This document shows positions 60,480 to 64,000 of a stretch of 64,000 nucleotides of DNA, piece by piece (the stretch's first letter is position 1; each line of letters starts with the position of its first letter). The notes beneath the pieces are model-generated. The model made no database searches. It saw nothing but the letters and a program-made list of their open reading frames with translations, and had not been told where the DNA came from. The stretch spans positions 500,911 to 564,910 of the forward strand of contig NZ_JNZY01000010.1 of the NCBI RefSeq assembly GCF_000717655.1. Direction: 5' to 3'. The position numbers were made by a program, and so were the translations under genes. Source of the DNA: Streptomyces katrae (GTDB lineage Bacteria > Actinomycetota > Actinomycetes > Streptomycetales > Streptomycetaceae).

Positions 60480-60926
60480 GGACGAGACCGACAAGGCTCC
60501 GAAGAACGAGACGGACAAGGTTCCTCCGAAGGAGACGGACAAGGTCCCGAAGAACGAGACCGACAAGGTTCCTCAGAAGGAGACGGACAAGGTTCCTAAG
60601 GACGAGACGGACAAGGTTCCTCCGAAGGAGACGGACAAGGTCCCGAAGAACGAGACGGACAAGGTTCCTAAGGACGAGACTGACAAGGCTCCGAAGAACG
60701 AGACGGACAAGGTCCCTCCGAAGGAGACCGACAAGGTCCCGAAGAACGAGACGGACAAGGTTCCTAAGGACGAGACGGACAAGGTCCCTCCGAAGGAGAC
60801 CGACAAGGCTCCGAAGAACGAGACCGACAAGGTCCACCCTCAGAAGGAGACCGACAAGGCTCCGAAGAACGAGACGGACAAGGTCCCTCAGAAGGAGACC
60901 GACAAGGTCCCTGAGACGGGGACCGG
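60232..60926 (+). repeat. 24-bp tandem repeats encoding ETDKVPxx
   Basis: More than twenty tandem copies of a 24-base unit that encodes ETDKVPKN, ETDKVPPK, ETDKVPKD, ETDKAPKN or ETDKVPQK. Early units are degenerate (KGTNQVPH, KDTDKAPE); those after 60400 are nearly identical, with one extra codon at 60834. The tract gives a highly charged, Pro-spaced, probably extended stalk and is a natural target of slippage. Confidence 0.9.
60453..60484 (+). repeat. 16-bp tandem duplication causing a frameshift
   Basis: AAGGTTCCTAAGGACG occurs twice in direct succession (60453-60468 and 60469-60484). Sixteen is not a multiple of three, so the second copy shifts the frame by one and brings TAA 60477 into frame. 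Removing one copy restores a single frame from 59127 to 61050, 635 residues. Confidence 0.9.
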
Positions 60927-61050
60927 TCAGAACTCCGAGAAGGAGTCGGGCCAGAACCCCGGTGAGGACCGGGGTCAGAATCCCAGTCACGAGCAGGGCA
61001 ACAGCGAGCAAGGCGGCAACGAGCAGGGCAACAGCGAGCAGTCCGGATGA
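60469..61050 (+). pseudogene. Out-of-frame C-terminal tail of the DUF6777 protein
   Basis: 193 codons in the frame that would continue the DUF6777 protein if one copy of the 16-bp duplication were absent. It encodes the remaining ETDKVP units and ends with a Gln/Asn/Glu-rich segment (TGQNSEKESGQNPGED, EQGNSEQGGNEQGNSEQSG). It has no start codon or ribosome site of its own and is read only after slippage or reversion. There is no membrane anchor or sorting signal at its end. Confidence 0.8.
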
Positions 61051-61210
61051 CCCTGCGGTCCAGGCGCCTGGGGGCACATCGGCCGGCATGGCCAACACCG
61101 GACGGCGACCCCGGTGGTCAGAAGTGCACAGCGGCGTGCGAAGGCGGCGGTCCGCCCCACACGAAGACGGCGTGCCCCGGCTGGATCGCCAGGACACGCC
61201 GTTCGCGGTA

Positions 61211-61249
61211 GGCCGGCAGCTCACATTCCCCTCGGCGTGGCTGCCGGCC
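61211..61249 (-). terminator. Possible terminator of the lamin-tail-domain gene
   Basis: GGCCGGCAGC and GCTGCCGGCC, perfect 10-bp arms but with a long 19-base loop, 31 bases beyond the stop of the minus-strand gene. Confidence 0.5.
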
Positions 61250-61279
61250 CGGTCAGCCCGTCAGGGCAGCAGGTCCGCG

Positions 61280-61762
61280 TCAGCCGTGGCGGTGGTGCCG
61301 GCGGCCGTCCCACGACTCGCTGTCGACGACGTTGCCGCGGTTGTCGCGGAGCGTCGCGCTGTCGCGCGCGTCCCACACCTGGTCACGACGGTCCTGGTAG
61401 ACGTCGTGGCGGGTGTCGCGGCCCTTGCCCGTGTGGACCTTGACGCTGGAACGGCCGTCCAGGCGGAAGTCGTTGAAGCGGTAGCGGTTGCCCTGCCGGT
61501 CGGTGAGGGTGAAGCCGCGCAGGTTGACGCTGTGGCGGCCGGTGTTCTTGACCTCGACCCATTCCCCGTTCAGGGCACGGGCGGAGCGGTCGTTGCGACC
61601 GGGGCTGTCGTACTGGACGTCGCCGATGACGATCGAGGAGTGCGGGGCCCGGTGGTCACGCCTGTGGTCGTCGGCGGCAGCCGGCAGGGCGGCGGCGCCG
61701 ATCAGGGCGCCTGCTGCCAGGAATGTGGCGACTACGCGGCGGGTGGCGGGAGAAGCAGACAT
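61280..61762 (-). CDS. Secreted lamin-tail-domain (LTD) protein
   Basis: 160 residues: signal peptide (VVATFLAAGALIGAAALPAAA) then one LTD beta-sandwich, recognised by GEWVEVKNTGRHSVNLRGFTLTDRQGNRYRFNDF, SSVKVHTGKG and WDARDSATLRDNRGNVVDSESW. The mature part is very rich in Arg, Asp and His. LTD proteins in streptomycetes are small extracellular proteins of unknown role, often linked with nucleases or surface binding. ATG 61762 has GAAGGGG upstream; the longer frame to 61951 lacks sense. Confidence 0.85.
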   Translation of the reverse strand: MSASPATRRVVATFLAAGALIGAAALPAAADDHRRDHRAPHSSIVIGDVQYDSPGRNDRSARALNGEWVEVKNTGRHSVNLRGFTLTDRQGNRYRFNDFRLDGRSSVKVHTGKGRDTRHDVYQDRRDQVWDARDSATLRDNRGNVVDSESWDGRRHHRHG

Positions 61763-62194
61763 GTAGATGACCCCTTCAACAGACAGCGGCCCGTCCCGGC
61801 TCGTACGAGGCGGGTGGGCTCCGAACAGTTCCCGGCGTCCTGCCGAGGAGCCACACTTTGGCCCGGAACCGCCACCAAAAGCCACTAACTCAGCGCGTGT
61901 TGCGCAATACGGATATACCAGTGACTCTCGCTTGTAGCGGACATGTGTCATGGCTGCGCTGACGCGGACGGCGCGAGCGCGGGCATCGGGCCGTGGGACG
62001 CCTGGGGCCGGAGGCTTTCCCTGGTCAATGGCCTTTCCTCGGGGTGTCCTTCGTTCTTGCGCCGAATGGGTTCAGGGCCTTGTAACAGCCACTTACACCA
62101 CTTCTTCGTACCTGCTCACGCGAACGGTTCTGGTGTGCGAAGGCGAGCGCGTTTCAGTGGCGGCACCTCGCGCCCCCGCTCCGTGGGCTGGGCG
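61763..62194. other. Gene-free region upstream of the LTD gene
   Basis: 432 bases between the LTD gene start and the MFS stop, both on the minus strand. The stretch 61880-61935 is AT-richer and probably holds the LTD promoter; a short TTGCGCAA palindrome lies near 61900. No ORF with proper codon use and no terminator hairpin behind the MFS gene was seen. Confidence 0.5.
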
Positions 62195-63637
62195 TCAGAG
62201 CGAAGGCAGGCGGGTCGTCGGCGCCGGGGCGGGTTTCCGCGGCGTGCGGACCAGCGGGAGCAGGGAAGCCGCGCCCGCGAGCGACAGCAGCGCCGCGGCC
62301 CTCAGCACGCTTTCGATGGCCGATCCGTCTGAGGCCGCCTGCTGCTCCGAGCCGCTCAGGACCTCGAGGACGGTCGCCGCCACCGCCACGGCGACCGCGC
62401 CCAGCAGGACGAGCGAGGTCAGCACCAGTCCGGAGGCGGCGGCGAGGCGGCTCGACGGAACGTACGACTGGGTGGCCACGCTGGTCAGCGCCCAGCCGAG
62501 TCCGAGCCCGATGCCCACGACCGCGAACACGGCTGTGTAGAGGGCGAGCGGGCCCGCCCAGGTCAGCGCCAGGATGCTGGCTCCGCTCAACAGCAGCCCG
62601 CCGGCCATCAGCGCTTCGGGGCGCCTGCGCTGGGCGAGGTGGCCGGACCAGTAGCTGGCTGCCCCGGCACCGACGGACAGCGCGAGGAACACCAGCCCCG
62701 CGTCCAGCGGGGAGAGACCGCGGACCTGCTGGAGGTAGAGCGCGGAGAGGACCGCCACGAGGCAGTACCCGATGTTGGACACGCAACCGGCGAGGGTGAC
62801 GGTCACGAACGGGACGTTGTGCAGCAGAGACAGGTCCAGCAGCGGTTCGGCGGTCCGGCGTTCGATCGCGGTGAACAGGATCAGCAGCAGCGCACCGGCG
62901 GCGAGGCAGGCCAGCGTCACGGCTGAGGCCCAGCCCCAGCGGCCACCCTGGTCGACGGCGATCATGACCGCGGTGAGACCACCCGCCACGGTGACGGCTC
63001 CGGGCAGGTCCAGGCCGTTGCCGGCCTCTTCGTCGCGGGTGTCGGTGACGAACCGCAGCATCAGGAAAGCCGCGACGGCGCAGACCGGCACGTTCAGCAG
63101 GAACACCGCCCGCCAGCTGATGTGCTCGGCGAATACGCCGCCCACGAACGGCCCGAGAGCGACACCGATCGCGCTGAAGGCCAGCACCGTGCCGACCGCG
63201 CGGCCCTGCCGGTCGTCGCGGAAGTAGGCGCTGACGACCGCCACGGCCACGGGGAAGATCAACGCGGCCGTGGCACCCTGCACCACCCGCGCCACGACCA
63301 GCCAGACCTCGTTCTGCGCGGCGCTGCACACGACGGACACGAGGCCGAAGCCGACCAGCCCCCACACGATGACCGTGCGCCGCCCGTGGACGTCGGCGGC
63401 CCTCCCGCCCGTGATCATCAGTGCCCCCAGGGCCAGCATGTAGCCGCTGACCAGCCACTGCAGATTCGTGGTCGGGGTGGAGAAGTCCCGGGCGATCACC
63501 GGCAGCATCAGGTTGAGGGCGAACCAGTCCATCTGGACCAGGAGCATGGACAGCGAGGCGGCCGCGATGACCGCGCGATCGCGGCCGGAGAACAGCCGGC
63601 GGCCGGGCGACCTGGTGTCCGCCTTGCCCACGCTCAT
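62195..63637 (-). CDS. MFS transporter, DHA2-type 14-helix drug exporter
   Basis: 480 residues with about 14 membrane helices. Family marks are GRAADVHGRRTVIVWG in loop 2-3 (motif A), the helix-4 VARVVQGATAALIFPVAVAVVSAYF, and LGPFVGGVFAEHISWRAVFLLNVPV (motif C), typical of DHA2 proton antiporters such as EmrB/QacA-like drug and antibiotic exporters. No TetR or MarR regulator gene is next to it within the window. ATG 63637 follows GGGACGTG; the longer frame to 63805 is a Gly/Trp-rich extension without family similarity. Confidence 0.9.
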   Translation of the reverse strand: MSVGKADTRSPGRRLFSGRDRAVIAAASLSMLLVQMDWFALNLMLPVIARDFSTPTTNLQWLVSGYMLALGALMITGGRAADVHGRRTVIVWGLVGFGLVSVVCSAAQNEVWLVVARVVQGATAALIFPVAVAVVSAYFRDDRQGRAVGTVLAFSAIGVALGPFVGGVFAEHISWRAVFLLNVPVCAVAAFLMLRFVTDTRDEEAGNGLDLPGAVTVAGGLTAVMIAVDQGGRWGWASAVTLACLAAGALLLILFTAIERRTAEPLLDLSLLHNVPFVTVTLAGCVSNIGYCLVAVLSALYLQQVRGLSPLDAGLVFLALSVGAGAASYWSGHLAQRRRPEALMAGGLLLSGASILALTWAGPLALYTAVFAVVGIGLGLGWALTSVATQSYVPSSRLAAASGLVLTSLVLLGAVAVAVAATVLEVLSGSEQQAASDGSAIESVLRAAALLSLAGAASLLPLVRTPRKPAPAPTTRLPSL

Positions 63638-64000
63638 CGACACGTCCCGTCCGGAGCCCCCGCCACCCCACCCCCACCAGCATGCGCCCACGTGCGGCGC
63701 CGGGCACCCGGCGGGGCGGGCGTCCCGGACGCCGCCCGGACCGCTCCGCTCCCTCGTGAGCAAGGAGGACGGTGGGGTGAATCCGGGGTACTTCGTCGTC
63801 ACCAACGGGGTGGTTCAGGTCCTCTGTTGGCCTCCGGAGTGCGTACTCCGGCTGCTTCGTCGCGCCTGAGCCGGGGCCTCGTCGGGTGTCGGCGAGACGG
63901 ACCCGTGGGTTGTCGTGGTGCATGCGGATGCCGGAGGGGCGGTGGGCCTCTCCGGCGTCTGCTGTGTGGGGCGGGTTGGGGTGGGTGGTTGTCACTTGCC
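63638..64000. other. Gene-free right end of the window
   Basis: 363 bases upstream of the MFS gene with no credible gene. A short hairpin CCGGAG-TGCGTA-CTCCGG lies at 63834-63851 and a stronger terminator-like hairpin at 63930-63956. The MFS promoter should be here, but I see no clear consensus. Confidence 0.5.
63930..63956. terminator. Terminator-like hairpin
   Basis: GCCGGAGGGGC and GCCTCTCCGGC pair over 11 bp with one G-U wobble and a 5-base loop. The stem resembles the core of the terminator at 58768-58808. It probably ends a gene that lies to the right of the window. Confidence 0.6.

Noticed and set aside
60232-60926. CRISPR array
   Set aside because: Regular repeats, but they are contiguous 24-bp coding units without unique spacers.
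60460-61224. Minus-strand frame translating to long Leu/Val/Arg repeats
   Set aside because: It is the complement of the ETDKVP repeat tract; repeats without stops are open on several frames, and no ribosome site is present.

Overview
The base composition (GC-rich, strong third-position G/C bias, many GTG/TTG starts, possible leaderless promoters) and the gene families (MsiK-dependent-type sugar ABC operons without an ATPase, class F sortase, DUF6777, DUF6461, GlxA-type regulators, PadR-ABC operons, Ser/Thr kinases) point to a Streptomyces or close relative. The window holds about 46 protein genes. I saw no rRNA, tRNA, CRISPR array or insertion sequence.

Layout. 1-3065: the end of a sugar-binding protein, a GlxA-family regulator and a divergent saccharopine-dehydrogenase-like oxidoreductase. 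3159-10079: a ThDP (thiamine diphosphate) enzyme and a nitroreductase-like protein facing a very unusual fusion of a catalase-related haem domain and a fatty-acid alpha-dioxygenase/cyclooxygenase-like domain, followed by a 2H phosphoesterase. 10089-13276: a small Trypco1 ('trypsin-co-occurring') gene divergent from a trypsin-alpha/beta-hydrolase fusion, a probable conflict or signalling module, abutting a decapitated esterase pseudogene. 13354-17097: DinB-like protein, NlpC/P60 hydrolase, type-B carboxylesterase, mycothiol-dependent-isomerase-like protein. 17167-22476: a 1.6-kilo-residue protein of unknown function and a small protein. 22491-27875: an alpha-glucoside operon (alpha-glucosidase, lipoprotein, two permeases, one with an extracellular beta-domain inserted). 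28106-33194: a lone sugar-binding protein, then a PadR-ABC ATPase-FtsX permease operon.

33252-39044: a 17-blade WD40 protein, an Rnl2-type RNA ligase, a VOC protein, an enoyl-CoA hydratase and the RNA cyclic phosphodiesterase ThpR. 39212-41567: class F sortase with a CHRD surface protein, and a membrane protein. 41770-48254: secreted discoidin/galactose-oxidase-like copper radical oxidase, Ser/Thr kinase, Tat-type esterase, aldo/keto reductase with a MerR-type promoter. 48661-54228: a two-component system and a MacB-like ABC exporter that share GTATC/GATAC sites in helical phase. 54288-64000: DUF6461, GNAT, small secreted proteins, an orphan type-1 sugar-binding lipoprotein under a LacI-type operator, a GGDA-repeat secreted protein, a DUF6777 membrane protein preceded by a coupled 17-codon leader and truncated by a 16-bp duplication, a lamin-tail-domain protein and a DHA2-type MFS exporter.

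Best candidates for new biology: the Trypco1/trypsin-hydrolase module, the catalase-dioxygenase fusion with its divergent ThDP enzyme, and the repeat-slippage frameshift in the DUF6777 gene. Function calls rest on motif reading by eye; no database search was possible.
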